A stretch of DNA of 64,000 nt from Acidobacteriota bacterium (GCA_005808475.1 SYLY01000273.1:1-64000); one strand, 5' to 3'. Shown: positions 1-9,153, counted from the stretch's first letter. Numbers and translations: made by a program. Notes: generated by a model not told the origin, from the sequence alone.

Positions 1-682
1 CGACTCGGTCTCCACCGCCGCCGAGGAGTGCCGGAATCCCCAGCGCGATTTGCCCATCGGACTGATGGTTTCATTGCTCGTCTGCACCGTACTCTACATC
101 GCCGTGGCGTTGGTGCTCACCGGCATCGCGAACTACAAGACTCTCGCCAACGCCGCTCCCGTGGCGGGCGCTCTGAAGGAACTCGGGTACGATGGCATCC
201 GGCGATGGGTCTCGATCGGCGCCGTCGTGGGCATGCTGAGTTCGCTATTGGTTTATCAATACGGGCAGGCGCGCATCTGGTTCGCGATGTCGCGAGACCG
301 TTTGCTGCCCGATTTCTTTTCATCGATCCACCCCAAGTACCGTACGCCGCACGTCAGCACGATCGTCGCCGGCTTCGTCGTCGGAATTCCGGCCGGAGTC
401 TGGGACATCGGCACGTTCGCCGATCTGGCCAATATCGGGACGTTGTTCGCGTTCATCGTGGTGTCGGCGGGCGTGATCGTTTTGAGGCGCAAGCAGCCGG
501 AACGCAAGCGCGGATTCCGTGTGCCGCTGGTGCCGCTGCTGCCGGGGCTCGCCATCGTTTCGTGCCTGATCCTGATGATGAGCCTGCCGCTGCAGACGTG
601 GGTTCGATTCTTTGCCTGGCTCGCGATCGGGCTGGCGATCTACTTCCTTTACGGGCGTAAGAGAACGGAGTCCATGCAGTGA
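1..682 (+). CDS. Amino acid permease (APC family), C-terminal part
   Basis: The gene is cut by the left edge; the open frame runs from base 2 and encodes 226 residues. It opens with DSVSTAAEECRNPQRDLPIG, the conserved stretch after a middle helix in cationic-amino-acid-type APC transporters. At least five hydrophobic segments follow, with the cytoplasmic loop MSRDRLLPDFFSSIHPKYRTP that is also typical of the family. It is an inner-membrane amino acid importer or exchanger; the substrate cannot be told from this part. The TTG at 50 could pass for a start, but coding clearly continues upstream. The stop overlaps the GTG start of the next gene, so the two are probably co-transcribed. Confidence 0.9.
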   Translation, partial: DSVSTAAEECRNPQRDLPIGLMVSLLVCTVLYIAVALVLTGIANYKTLANAAPVAGALKELGYDGIRRWVSIGAVVGMLSSLLVYQYGQARIWFAMSRDRLLPDFFSSIHPKYRTPHVSTIVAGFVVGIPAGVWDIGTFADLANIGTLFAFIVVSAGVIVLRRKQPERKRGFRVPLVPLLPGLAIVSCLILMMSLPLQTWVRFFAWLAIGLAIYFLYGRKRTESMQ

Positions 683-1290
683 TCCAAGCCGCTTTGCTCG
701 CGGGCCTGTTGTTGCAGGTCCAGCACCAGAAGCACCATCCGCCGCGATCGGCGGACGAGTATTCGAAGATCCTCGAGAACCCGGAGCGCGACAAGTGGCA
801 GAAGCCGCATGAGGTGATCGTGGCGCTTGAACTGAAGACGACCGAGGTAGTGGCCGATCTCGGCGCCGGATCCGGCTACTTCACGCGCCGCATCGCGCGC
901 CACGCCGCCAAGGTGTATGCGGTGGACCTCGACGCCAAGCTGCTCGAGAAAGCGAAGGCGAGTTCGCCGCCGAACGTGGAGACGGTGCTGGCCACGCCGG
1001 ACGATCCCAAGCTCGCGTCCGAATCGGTGGACACGGTGTTCGTGTGCGACGTGCTCCACCACATCGAGGCGCGGCCCGCTTATTACGCGAAGCTGAAGCG
1101 GGCGTTGAAGCCGGGCGGGCGGATCGTGATCGTCGACTTTTTCAAAAAGCAGCTTCCCGTGGGTCCACCGCCGGCGATGAAGCTGGAGGCGTCGGAGGTG
1201 GAAGCCGAGTTCGCGGCGGCGGGATTCAAACTCGCGAAGCCGCACTCGTTCTTGCCTTATCAATACTTCCTGGAGTTCCGCCCCCAGTGA
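679..1290 (+). CDS. Class I SAM-dependent methyltransferase, possibly exported
   Basis: The 203-residue protein carries methyltransferase motif I (VADLGAGSGYFTRRIA, about residues 58-73), the acidic end of strand 2 (VYAVDLDAKLL) and the post-motif region VFVCDVLHHIEA followed by LKPGGRIVIVDFF. This is a UbiE/Methyltransf_11-type fold; the substrate is unknown. The start is a GTG overlapping the permease stop. The N-terminus, MIQAALLAGLLLQVQ followed by a His-rich QHQKHH stretch, is hydrophobic and could be a short signal sequence or membrane anchor, which is odd for a SAM-dependent enzyme. It heads a run of four genes joined by 4-base stop/start overlaps. Confidence 0.85.
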   Translation: MIQAALLAGLLLQVQHQKHHPPRSADEYSKILENPERDKWQKPHEVIVALELKTTEVVADLGAGSGYFTRRIARHAAKVYAVDLDAKLLEKAKASSPPNVETVLATPDDPKLASESVDTVFVCDVLHHIEARPAYYAKLKRALKPGGRIVIVDFFKKQLPVGPPPAMKLEASEVEAEFAAAGFKLAKPHSFLPYQYFLEFRPQ

Positions 1291-1775
1291 GCAAGACGCA
1301 TCAATATCGAACCACCACGCGCTGGACGGGAAACGCGGGACTGGGCACGCGCGACTACAAGGCGTACCGGCGCGATCATCGCGTGGATGCGCCCGGCAAG
1401 CAGCACCCGATCCTTTGCTCGAGCGATCCCGCGTTTCGTGGCGATCCGTCCTTTTACAACCCGGAGGAACTGCTGGTGGCGTCGCTCTCGGCGTGCCACA
1501 TGCTGTGGATGCTGCACCTGTGCGCCGACGCCGGCATCGTGGTGCACGACTATGAGGACAGCGCCGAGGGATCGATGATGGAAGACGACGACGGATTCGG
1601 CTGGTTCGACGAGGTGGTGCTGCATCCGCGCATGACGATCGCCGACGAGTCGCGGATCGCCGAGACGGTGGAGTTGCACGAACGGGCGCACGAGCGGTGC
1701 TTCATCGCGGCGTCGGTCAATTTCACCGTCCGCTGCGAACCATATGTGACGGCGCTTCCCGGGAGGGTTCAATGA
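1287..1775 (+). CDS. OsmC family protein
   Basis: The 162-residue protein starts at a GTG overlapping the methyltransferase stop. It has the OsmC core: a basic N-terminal strand (KTHQYRTTTRWTGN), then NPEELLVASLSACHMLWMLH, where the cysteine is the usual peroxidatic/resolving position on the central helix. The C-terminal part (ERAHERCFIAASVNFTVRCEP) supplies the second conserved cysteine, HERC. OsmC-like proteins reduce organic hydroperoxides with two cysteines. Both cysteines are visible here, so the fold and chemistry are likely intact, although the physiological substrate is not known. The open frame extends upstream inside the methyltransferase, but that extension has no OsmC similarity. 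Confidence 0.85.
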   Translation: MSKTHQYRTTTRWTGNAGLGTRDYKAYRRDHRVDAPGKQHPILCSSDPAFRGDPSFYNPEELLVASLSACHMLWMLHLCADAGIVVHDYEDSAEGSMMEDDDGFGWFDEVVLHPRMTIADESRIAETVELHERAHERCFIAASVNFTVRCEPYVTALPGRVQ

Positions 1776-2299
1776 TCGGCAGGCCAGAGGCGGGCGAGGC
1801 CGCTTCCTACTACTTCACCTATATCGGCCAAACGGAGGGCGGCGATCCGCTCGCGCTGCTTCGCGATCAGACGGCGCCGGTGCTGGCGGAATTGCGGGCG
1901 ATCTCCGAGGAGACGTCGCTGCTCAGGTACGAGCCGGGCAAGTGGAGCGTGCGCGAACTGCTCAACCGTGTCACCGACACCGAGCGCGCTTTCGCGTTTC
2001 GCGCGCTATGGTTCGCCCGCGGGTTCGACGCGCCGCTGCCCGGCTACGATCAGGACATCGCGGTGGCCCACGCTGGCGCGGATCGCATCTCCTGGGCGGC
2101 GCACGTGGAAGAGTTCGCGGCGGTGCGCGCGTCGACGATCGCGATGTTCGAGAACATGCCGGCCGAAGGATGGCCGCGAAAAGGCATTGCGAGCGAGAAT
2201 CTGTTTACCGTGCGCGCGCTGGCGTTCATCGTCGCCGGGCACGTCAACCATCACATGCGTATCCTGCGGGAACGCTATTTGCCGGAGCAAGCCCGATGA
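1772..2299 (+). CDS. DinB family protein
   Basis: The 175-residue protein starts at the ATG that overlaps the OsmC stop (ATGA). The layout suits a DinB_2 four-helix bundle: YEPGKWSVRELLNRVTDTER gives the first histidine-equivalent helix with the WSVRELL signature, and AFIVAGHVNHHMRILRERYL at the end carries the GHxxHH metal-ligand helix. In many DinB proteins three histidines bind a metal. The first helix here has N-R-V-T-D-T where a histidine is common, so metal binding may be altered. DinB proteins include thiol-dependent transferases and damage-inducible proteins of unknown role. It sits in the four-gene overlapping operon. Confidence 0.8.
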   Translation: MIGRPEAGEAASYYFTYIGQTEGGDPLALLRDQTAPVLAELRAISEETSLLRYEPGKWSVRELLNRVTDTERAFAFRALWFARGFDAPLPGYDQDIAVAHAGADRISWAAHVEEFAAVRASTIAMFENMPAEGWPRKGIASENLFTVRALAFIVAGHVNHHMRILRERYLPEQAR

Positions 2300-2697
2300 C
2301 CCGCGAGATCTACGTCAACCTGCCGGTGCGCGACCTGAAGAAATCGGTGGAGTTCTTCCGCGGGCTCGGATTCGAGTTTCAGCCGAAGTTCACGAACGAT
2401 CAGGCGGCATGCATGATCGTGAATCCTTCCGCGTACGTGATGCTGCTGCCGGAACCGTTCTTCCAGACCTTTACCAAACGTGGGATCTGCGACACGGACT
2501 CGAGCACGGAGGCGTTGCTGGCGGTATCGTGCGTGAGCCGGGCGGAGGTCGGCGAGATGGGCCGCAAGGCCGTGGAACTCGGCGGATCGCGAGCGATGGA
2601 TCCGGTCGACCACGGATTCATGTATGGCTGGAGTTTCCTCGATCCCGACGGTCATCAGTGGGAGTTGATCTTCATGGAGAAGTCCGCGGAGGAGTGA
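2296..2697 (+). CDS. VOC family protein (glyoxalase/bleomycin-resistance fold)
   Basis: The 133-residue protein begins at the ATG overlapping the DinB stop. It shows the paired beta-alpha-beta-beta-beta units of the vicinal oxygen chelate fold: YVNLPVRDLKKSVEFFRGLG at the N-terminus and GWSFLDPDGHQWELIFME at the C-terminus, where D-P-D-G-H-x-W-E is the classic second-half signature with a glutamate ligand. The subfamily resembles small stand-alone glyoxalase-like proteins of unknown substrate. Its last 26 bases overlap the 3' end of the oppositely oriented hydrolase gene, so the two genes converge. Confidence 0.85.
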   Translation: MTREIYVNLPVRDLKKSVEFFRGLGFEFQPKFTNDQAACMIVNPSAYVMLLPEPFFQTFTKRGICDTDSSTEALLAVSCVSRAEVGEMGRKAVELGGSRAMDPVDHGFMYGWSFLDPDGHQWELIFMEKSAEE

Positions 2698-4423
2698 CTC
2701 GGCTCTCATTGAGGAACGTCGCGATCTCCTGCATCACGCGACCGGCCTGATCCGTTTCAAACATGAACTGGGCGTGCGCGGAACCGTCGAGCACCACGAG
2801 CCGCTTCGGCTTAGGCATTTTCGCGAACGCCGCTTGAACGCCCGGCAGCCGCGGGCCATCTCCGTTCCGGTCGTCGCGCGCGATCAGGATCAACTTGGGC
2901 ACGCCGATCTTCTCTGGCGGTAGGTCGCCGCCCGCCGTGCCGAGCATCACCAGCCGGTCGATCTCGCCAGGCGCGGCCTGGACCACCGCGTCCGCCGCCG
3001 CTCCGCCTCCCAGGCTGCCGCCAATCACCGACACGCTTTGCGCTCCGGTCGCGCGCAGGTAGCGGACAGCCGCCAGCACATCGTGATGCAAGCCGCCCTC
3101 GGCGGGTGCGTGCGATTGGCCGTAGCCGCGGAAGTCGATCGCCAAGACGCGGAATCCTCGCGCCGCCAAGTCGCGCGCCTGTGCCACCCAACTACCCTTG
3201 TTGAAACGGCCGCCGTGCGCCAGCACGACGCCGCGGCCGCCTCCGCCATACTCGTCCGCTCGAATCACTCCGCCGTCGTTCGTACGCAGCGCGACTTGGA
3301 CGGCCGCGCCAGCGGCCAAGTGTTCGGGACGAAACGCAAGAAGAGTGTCTCCCGCGGCCGCGAACACGGTGCTTCCCGCGACCACGGCGCCGCCTCGAAT
3401 CGCGCCGTGGCGTGAAGCGTCGAACCGCCAGCCCGGGCCGGCGGGATCTCTGATTTCGACGACAGAGCCCGACACCGTGAGGTCGATTCCCGCGACGTTC
3501 GTCATCGCGGGCGAGCCCGGCGCGCTTGCGGCGCCCACGCGTTTGCCGCCCGCCAACTCGTACGAATCGGTCGTCGTCGAGACGATGCCCGCGCGCGCGT
3601 CGATCCGAGGCGCATCGGACCCGCCCGGTTCCGCCGATCGCCACACGAGCGAGCCGGATTCGGTGTGGATCGCCGCGAGGCCGCCCGCTCCCATCGGCAC
3701 GTAGATCCGGTTGCCATGCAGACGCGGCGGCGCGGTGGTGGTGTGATCGCCCGAGGCGGCGGGTGTCTTCCAGTCGATCTCGCCGGTTGCCGCGTCCACC
3801 GCGTAGACATTGGCGCGATCGTCGGCGAAGAGCGCGGCGAACCGCCCCGAGTGGATCGCGCCGAGCGACACGGGATGGCTCACGCCCGCATCCGCCCGGA
3901 AGGTCCAATAGGCGCAGCCGGATTCCGCGTCCACCGACGTGACGCCGCCTGTCGCGTCACCGAAGTAGACGCGGCCTGCCGCAACCATGGGCTGAGATAT
4001 TGCTCCCTTCATCGTCCGCGACCACGTTTGCCGGAGCTTCGGCCAGTCCGCGCGGTGCAGGCCGGCGATTGCGGGCGGCAGTGTTCGGGAGCCGGCGGGG
4101 TCGTTGGTCCATCCGTTCCAATAGGACGAATCGGTGGCCGGCGTGCGATCGGGCGCGCAAGCGGGAACCGGCGTGGCGCGAGCCGCGTAGTGTCTGGCGA
4201 GTAGGCTCTTCTGCTCGGGAGCGAGGCGGCGCTCGGCGGCATGGCCCTTGTCGAACGACGCCAGTATCCGCTCCGCCGGCAGGGCGGCGAGCGCGGCGGG
4301 ATGCGGCGCGCGATTCGGACTGTCGGCGCGGTGACAGACGCCGCAATGCGCCAACGCGAGACGCGAGGCATCCTGCGCCCACAGCGCGGACAGCGACGAG
4401 AGAACGATGGCGGGGAACCTCAT
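2672..4423 (-). CDS. Secreted fusion: CxxCH motif, PQQ-type beta-propeller, alpha/beta hydrolase
   Basis: The 583-residue protein starts at the ATG at 4423, which gives a clean signal peptide (MRFPAIVLSSLSALWAQDAS). Right after it comes HCGVCH, a heme c attachment motif. The middle (about residues 100-360) has repeated propeller blades such as GRVYFGDATGGVTSVDAESG and IDWKTPAASGDHTTTAPPR, typical of PQQ-like quinoprotein repeats. The C-terminal 220 residues are an alpha/beta hydrolase: VLAIDFRGYGQSHAP, nucleophile elbow GGSLGG (Ser470), acid near Asp517, and His550 in GSAHAQF. Cytochrome motif, propeller and hydrolase in one chain is unusual. An electron-transfer-linked or periplasmic esterase role is inference only. 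The frame is open to 4525, but residues before 4423 do not look natural. Confidence 0.75.
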   Translation of the reverse strand: MRFPAIVLSSLSALWAQDASRLALAHCGVCHRADSPNRAPHPAALAALPAERILASFDKGHAAERRLAPEQKSLLARHYAARATPVPACAPDRTPATDSSYWNGWTNDPAGSRTLPPAIAGLHRADWPKLRQTWSRTMKGAISQPMVAAGRVYFGDATGGVTSVDAESGCAYWTFRADAGVSHPVSLGAIHSGRFAALFADDRANVYAVDAATGEIDWKTPAASGDHTTTAPPRLHGNRIYVPMGAGGLAAIHTESGSLVWRSAEPGGSDAPRIDARAGIVSTTTDSYELAGGKRVGAASAPGSPAMTNVAGIDLTVSGSVVEIRDPAGPGWRFDASRHGAIRGGAVVAGSTVFAAAGDTLLAFRPEHLAAGAAVQVALRTNDGGVIRADEYGGGGRGVVLAHGGRFNKGSWVAQARDLAARGFRVLAIDFRGYGQSHAPAEGGLHHDVLAAVRYLRATGAQSVSVIGGSLGGGAAADAVVQAAPGEIDRLVMLGTAGGDLPPEKIGVPKLILIARDDRNGDGPRLPGVQAAFAKMPKPKRLVVLDGSAHAQFMFETDQAGRVMQEIATFLNESRVTPPRTSP

Positions 4424-4496
4424 TTCACCGCGATTCTCGCAGACGCGGCGCGAAGCGGTCAATTTCGCTGGCGCGGCGCGTGTCCGGCGTTGTACC

Positions 4497-7004
4497 GTGA
4501 AATCGTTGCCCAAGCCCGAGATCATGAGCCCGGCCGGATATTGGCCGCAGTTGCGCGCCGCCGTCGAGGCCGGAGCGGACTCCGTCTATTTCGGTCTGAA
4601 ACATTTCTCGGCTCGCGCGAAAGTAGGGTTCTCGCTGGACGAACTGCCGGAGGCGATTCGCCTGCTTCACGGACGCGGCGTGAAAGGCTTCGTGACCTTC
4701 AATACGCTGGTGTTCGACCACGAGTTGCGCGAGGCGGCGGAAGCCATCGCATCGATCGCCGGAGCGGGCGCGGACGCGATCATCGTGCAGGACGCCGCCG
4801 CGGCGCTGCTGGCCCGCCGCGTGGCTCCGGGACTGGATGTCCACGGCAGCACGCAGATGAGCGTCACCGGCGCGGAGGGCGTGGAGATGGCGCGGCGGCT
4901 GGGCGTCACCCGCGTGGTGCTTGCCCGCGAGTTGTCGCTGCCGGAAATCCGCGCGATCCGCGAACGCACCGATTGCGAGCTCGAGGTGTTCGTGCACGGC
5001 GCGCTGTGCGTGTCGTACTCGGGGCAGTGCTTCTCGTCGGAGGCTTGGGGCGGCCGTAGCGCGAACCGCGGCCAGTGCGCGCAAGCGTGCCGCCTCCCGT
5101 ACGAGATGATCGTCGACGGCGTGGCTCGTCCGCTCGCGGACGCGCGCTATCTGCTGTCGCCCGGCGATCTCTACACACTGCGCCACATTCCGGAACTCGT
5201 GGCGTCCGGCGTTTCGTCGTTGAAGATCGAGGGACGGTACAAGGATTCGGAGTACGTGGCGATCGTCACGGCGGCCTATCGCAAGGCCGTGGACGAGGCG
5301 TGGGCCGGCCGCGACGCGGTTCCCGGGCCGCATGAGGAACTCGCGCTCGAGCAGGTTTACTCGCGCGGGCTCGGACCGCATTTCATGGCCGGTACGAATC
5401 ATCAGACGGTGGTGAGCGGCCGCGCTCCCCGGCATCGCGGCGTCGGCATCGGTGAGGTGGTTTCGGTGAGCTTCGATTCCGTGACGGTCCGCACGTCGCC
5501 GGCGCACGACATCGCGCCGCTGAAACCGGGCGACGGCGTCGTGTTCGACGCGGCGTCGTGGCGCAGCCCGTCCGAAACGGAAGAGGGCGGGCGCGTTTTT
5601 GAAGTCCTGCCGGCGGGACACGGCATTGTCGAGCCGCGATTTGCCAATGGAGCCGTGGACTTCGCGCGCATCCGGCCCGGCGATCTTGTATGGCGCACCC
5701 ACGATCCGGCGGTCGACAAACTGGCCCGTCCCTACCTCGAGCCAGGCGCGCCGGTGCGGCGCCAGCCCGTGCATGTGCGCGCGATCGTGCGGGAAGGCGA
5801 GCCGCTCGTCTGTGAGTGGCGGCTGAACGGCGCGCTGGTGGTGGCGCAATCGGCTGAATCGCTCGACGCCTCCCGCACGAATCCCGCCACTCGCGAATTC
5901 GTGCGCGAGCAACTCGATCGCCTGGGCGCCACGCCGTACGAGATCGCTTCGTTCGACGTGGACATCGCCGGAAGCCCGTTCGCGCCTGCATCCTTGTTGA
6001 ACCGGCTGCGCCGGGAGGCCGTGGAGAAGCTGCAAGCTCAACAACAGCGTGTCGATCGATCGCCGGGCGAACCGGCGGCCGAGGCGATCGCGGCGCTGCT
6101 TCCGCGCGTGCCTGGAATCGCCGGCGATGCGGGCCGCCCGAGGCTGCACTTGCTGATCCGATTCCCTTCGCAGATCGAGGCCGCGATCGATGCGCGGCCG
6201 GCCAGCGTGACGCTCGACTACCTGGATCTGTACGGATTACGCCCGTCGGTGGACCGCCTGCGCGCCGCCGGAATCGCGCCGCGCGTAGCCAGTCCGCGCG
6301 TGTTGAAGCCGGGCGAAGAGCGCATCGTCAGCTTTCTGCGAAAGCTGGAGTGTCCGCTGCTGGTGCGTTCGGCGGGCCTGTTGCGCGAACTCGGCGGCGC
6401 CGACCATGCCGAGCTCACCGGCGACTTCAGCTTGAACGCGGCGAACGCCATCTCCACGCGCGCCATGCTCGAGTGGGGGCTCGCGAGGATCACGCCGTCG
6501 CACGACCTGAACGGGGCGCAGGTGGCGGCTCTAGCCCGAGCGGTGGGTGGCGCGGCGATCGAGGCCGTGGCGTATCAACACCTGCCCGTGTTCCACACCG
6601 AGCATTGCGTGTTCTGCCGGTTCCTTTCCACCGGCACGAGCTACAAGGACTGCGGGCGCCCTTGCGAGACGCACCGCGTCGCCCTGCGCGACGAACGAGG
6701 CCGTGAGCATCCTGTAATGGCGGACGTGGGCTGCCGGAACACGGTGTTCGGGGCGGAGGCGCAACACGCGGCCGCGCACCTGCCAGAGTGGCTGCGAGCC
6801 GGGATTCGCGATTTCCGCCTCGAGTTCGTGCATGAGCCGCCGGATCAGGTGGGCGCGGTGGCGCGGGCATTCGAACGCGCGCTCGACGGGGAACTCGCGG
6901 CGTCCCTCCTCGAACGCGAACTGGCGAGGATCGCGCCGTGTGGCGTCACCGAAGGCAGTCTGTTCACGCCGGCGGGATACCTTCAGCTCCCGGTCCTGCA
7001 ATAA
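4497..7004 (+). CDS. Peptidase U32 family protein (RlhA/TrhP-like), long form
   Basis: The 835-residue protein begins at GTG 4497, so that the first strand reads KPEIMSPAGYWPQLRAAVEAG as in other U32 proteins; ATG 4524 is too far in. The family signature HGALCVSYSGQC, followed by NRGQCAQACRLPY, is present around residues 165-205. A second cysteine group near residues 705-730 (EHCVFCRFL and KDCGRPCETH) suggests a metal or Fe-S site. E. coli relatives RlhA and TrhP hydroxylate rRNA and tRNA bases, so a role in RNA modification is more likely than proteolysis. The extra C-terminal half matches the long, DUF3656-containing variety. It ends 2 bases before the next gene. Confidence 0.85.
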   Translation: MKSLPKPEIMSPAGYWPQLRAAVEAGADSVYFGLKHFSARAKVGFSLDELPEAIRLLHGRGVKGFVTFNTLVFDHELREAAEAIASIAGAGADAIIVQDAAAALLARRVAPGLDVHGSTQMSVTGAEGVEMARRLGVTRVVLARELSLPEIRAIRERTDCELEVFVHGALCVSYSGQCFSSEAWGGRSANRGQCAQACRLPYEMIVDGVARPLADARYLLSPGDLYTLRHIPELVASGVSSLKIEGRYKDSEYVAIVTAAYRKAVDEAWAGRDAVPGPHEELALEQVYSRGLGPHFMAGTNHQTVVSGRAPRHRGVGIGEVVSVSFDSVTVRTSPAHDIAPLKPGDGVVFDAASWRSPSETEEGGRVFEVLPAGHGIVEPRFANGAVDFARIRPGDLVWRTHDPAVDKLARPYLEPGAPVRRQPVHVRAIVREGEPLVCEWRLNGALVVAQSAESLDASRTNPATREFVREQLDRLGATPYEIASFDVDIAGSPFAPASLLNRLRREAVEKLQAQQQRVDRSPGEPAAEAIAALLPRVPGIAGDAGRPRLHLLIRFPSQIEAAIDARPASVTLDYLDLYGLRPSVDRLRAAGIAPRVASPRVLKPGEERIVSFLRKLECPLLVRSAGLLRELGGADHAELTGDFSLNAANAISTRAMLEWGLARITPSHDLNGAQVAALARAVGGAAIEAVAYQHLPVFHTEHCVFCRFLSTGTSYKDCGRPCETHRVALRDERGREHPVMADVGCRNTVFGAEAQHAAAHLPEWLRAGIRDFRLEFVHEPPDQVGAVARAFERALDGELAASLLERELARIAPCGVTEGSLFTPAGYLQLPVLQ

Positions 7005-7006
7005 CG

Positions 7007-8959
7007 ATGCGCGAGTGGGCGATTCGATTCGCACTGCTATTCGGTGCTCCGGCGGCGGTGTTGCTTCTGCTGGAAAGCGCGCTTCGGATGACGGACTCGG
7101 GCTTCGATCCTCGGTTCTTCGTTTCCATCGACGAGGGCCGCGCGGTAGCCACCAACGATAAATTCGGTTGGCGCTACTTCCCGCGGCCTCTCGCCAGGAC
7201 GCCCGTGCCGGCGCGGGTGGAGACGCCGAAACCGCCCGGTAGCTACCGTGTCTTCGTGCTCGGCGAATCGGCGGCCATGGGATTCCCCGATCCGGCGGTG
7301 GGCTTGGCCCCGATGCTTCGCTCGATGCTGGGCCCGCGCGCGGAAGTGGTGAACGCGGCGATGACAGCGATCGATTCCGGCGTGATCGTCGAGATCGCGC
7401 GCGAGGCGGCCCGCCTTCAGCCCGACGCGTTCGTAGTCATGATGGGCAACAACGAAGTCGTCGGCCCGCATGGACCCGGTTCGGCCGCCGCGGCCCGCTG
7501 GAGTTGGATGCAAACCACCCGGACTGGCCAGTGGATCGCGCACTGGGCGCGTCCTCCGGCCGGACCTCGCGAATGGCGGGGCATGGAGATGTTCCTCGAC
7601 CGGCAGGTCGCGGCGGACGATCCCCGCCTGGCGCTCGTCCACCGGAACTTCGAGCGCAACCTCGAGGCCATTGTCGCCGCGGGAACCCGGGCCGGAGCGC
7701 GCGTGATCGTCTCGACGGTCCCCGTGAACCTCCGCGAGTGTCCGCCCTTCGCGTCGCCCGATGGCAAAGCCGCCGCCGCGTTTCAGGCCGGCCGGTACGA
7801 AGAAGCGCGCGATCTGGACGCGCTCCGGTTCCGCGCCGACTCTCGCATCGAAGCCATCATTCGGAGAGTGGGTGCGCGAGCCACCCTGGTGGAGCCGGCG
7901 ATCCCGGACGACCTCTTCTACGAGCATGTCCACCTTCGCCCGGAAGGCAACTATCGTCTGGCTCGCGCGATCGCGGAGAAACTGGCGCCGGACCAAACGC
8001 CGCCCGAACAAGAGGAGGTCTACCGCCGCATCGCGCTGACGTCCTGGGACCGGCGCCGCATGGAAGAGCGGATCGTGGCCTTGATGGAGCGTCCGCCGTT
8101 TCGCGGCGCCAATCGCGGCAAGCTGGCCTCGTTGAAGCCCGATCCCGCGGGATCGCGCGCCCAATACGAAGCCGCGATGCGCGAAGCGCCCTCCCTCGAC
8201 CTACGCATCCACTACGCGGAATTCCTCCGCGAGACAGGCGACCCGAACGGCGCCATCCGCGAACTACGCGTTCTCGACTCCGAACTGCCGGGAAGGAAGG
8301 CGATCCTCGCGTCGCTGGGATCGGCGCTGGTGGCGGCGAATCGTCCCGCCGAGGCGTTGTCCGCGTTCGCCGGCGCGCTGGCGCTCGATCCCGGCTTCGA
8401 TCTCGCCCTGTTGGGGCAGGGGATCGCGTTCGAGCGAGCCGGAGACCAGGCAGCCGCCCGGCGCGCCTACGAAGCGTCGATCGAGTCCAACCTCGATTTT
8501 CTGGAGGCGCGTCTCAACCTGGGACTGATGCTCGGACGCGCCGGCGATCTGGCGGGCGCCCGCGCGCAGTTCGAGGAAGCCGGGAAACGCCGCCCCGATT
8601 CCGCGGCCGCCGCGTACCAACTCGGCATGACCGCGGCGCGGATGGGAGATCCCGAATCCGCCGCGCGAGCGCTCGAAACGGCGGCCCGGCTCGACGAGCG
8701 CGACGCTGACGCGCGCTACGATCTGGGCGTGGTGCTCGCCAGGCTTGGCCGCGACGCGGACGCCGCCGCGCGGTATCGAGAGGCGATTCTCATCGATCCC
8801 CGGCACGCGGACGCCCACAACAACCTCGGTTCAGCGCTGGCTCGTCGCGGCGATTTCCAAGGCGCCGCCGGAGCGTTCGCCAAGGCGCTCGAGATCCGGC
8901 CGGAGTTTCCAGCCGCGCGGCGGAACCTCGATCTGGCGCGCAAGGCGATGGCGCGATGA
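7007..8959 (+). CDS. SGNH-hydrolase-like protein with C-terminal TPR array
   Basis: The 650-residue protein has an N-terminal membrane anchor (AIRFALLFGAPAAVLLLLESAL), then a GDSL/SGNH-type domain: VFVLGESAAMGF supplies the nucleophile serine, VVMMGNNEVVGPHG the oxyanion asparagine block, and HVHLRPEGNYRLA the C-terminal histidine. From about residue 375 to the end come TPR units such as AILASLGSALVAANRPAEAL and ADAHNNLGSALARRGDFQGA. The small membrane protein and the carbamoyltransferase follow directly, with a 4-base overlap to the former. SGNH-like proteins of this type commonly accompany NodU-type carbamoyltransferases, so it probably modifies or handles the same cell-surface or secreted product. 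The substrate is unknown. Confidence 0.75.
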   Translation: MREWAIRFALLFGAPAAVLLLLESALRMTDSGFDPRFFVSIDEGRAVATNDKFGWRYFPRPLARTPVPARVETPKPPGSYRVFVLGESAAMGFPDPAVGLAPMLRSMLGPRAEVVNAAMTAIDSGVIVEIAREAARLQPDAFVVMMGNNEVVGPHGPGSAAAARWSWMQTTRTGQWIAHWARPPAGPREWRGMEMFLDRQVAADDPRLALVHRNFERNLEAIVAAGTRAGARVIVSTVPVNLRECPPFASPDGKAAAAFQAGRYEEARDLDALRFRADSRIEAIIRRVGARATLVEPAIPDDLFYEHVHLRPEGNYRLARAIAEKLAPDQTPPEQEEVYRRIALTSWDRRRMEERIVALMERPPFRGANRGKLASLKPDPAGSRAQYEAAMREAPSLDLRIHYAEFLRETGDPNGAIRELRVLDSELPGRKAILASLGSALVAANRPAEALSAFAGALALDPGFDLALLGQGIAFERAGDQAAARRAYEASIESNLDFLEARLNLGLMLGRAGDLAGARAQFEEAGKRRPDSAAAAYQLGMTAARMGDPESAARALETAARLDERDADARYDLGVVLARLGRDADAAARYREAILIDPRHADAHNNLGSALARRGDFQGAAGAFAKALEIRPEFPAARRNLDLARKAMAR

Positions 8960-9150
8960 GCCGCCTCAAGGATCTGTTGATCCGCATCGGCTCGTTTCAG
9001 GCGCGCCTGATCCTGGCCGTTTTTTACTTCACGCTGCTGGCGCCGTTCGCGCTCGCCGCGCGATGGTTCGCCGACCCCCTCGATCTGCAGCGGCCGGGTT
9101 GGCTCGAGCGCGACGACGCACCCGAAGAGCGATCCAGGGCCCAGCACTAG
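8956..9150 (+). CDS. Small membrane protein of the carbamoyltransferase module
   Basis: The 64-residue protein starts at an ATG overlapping the preceding stop (ATGA). A basic amphipathic start (MSRLKDLLIRIGSFQARL) precedes one hydrophobic segment, ILAVFYFTLLAPFALAARWF, and a charged tail (LERDDAPEERSRAQH). It is the type of short single-span protein encoded beside NodU/CmcH carbamoyltransferases, in positions where SxtJ-like proteins also occur, but it is too short to be called SxtJ. The carbamoyltransferase starts 3 bases downstream, so the two are surely co-transcribed. A role as membrane anchor or partner for the enzyme is inferred from position only. Confidence 0.65.
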   Translation: MSRLKDLLIRIGSFQARLILAVFYFTLLAPFALAARWFADPLDLQRPGWLERDDAPEERSRAQH

Positions 9151-9153
9151 CCG

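Noticed and set aside
4433-6149. Long open frames opposite to the U32 gene and elsewhere
   Set aside because: These are shadow frames of GC-rich coding DNA; they lack recognisable motifs and signals.
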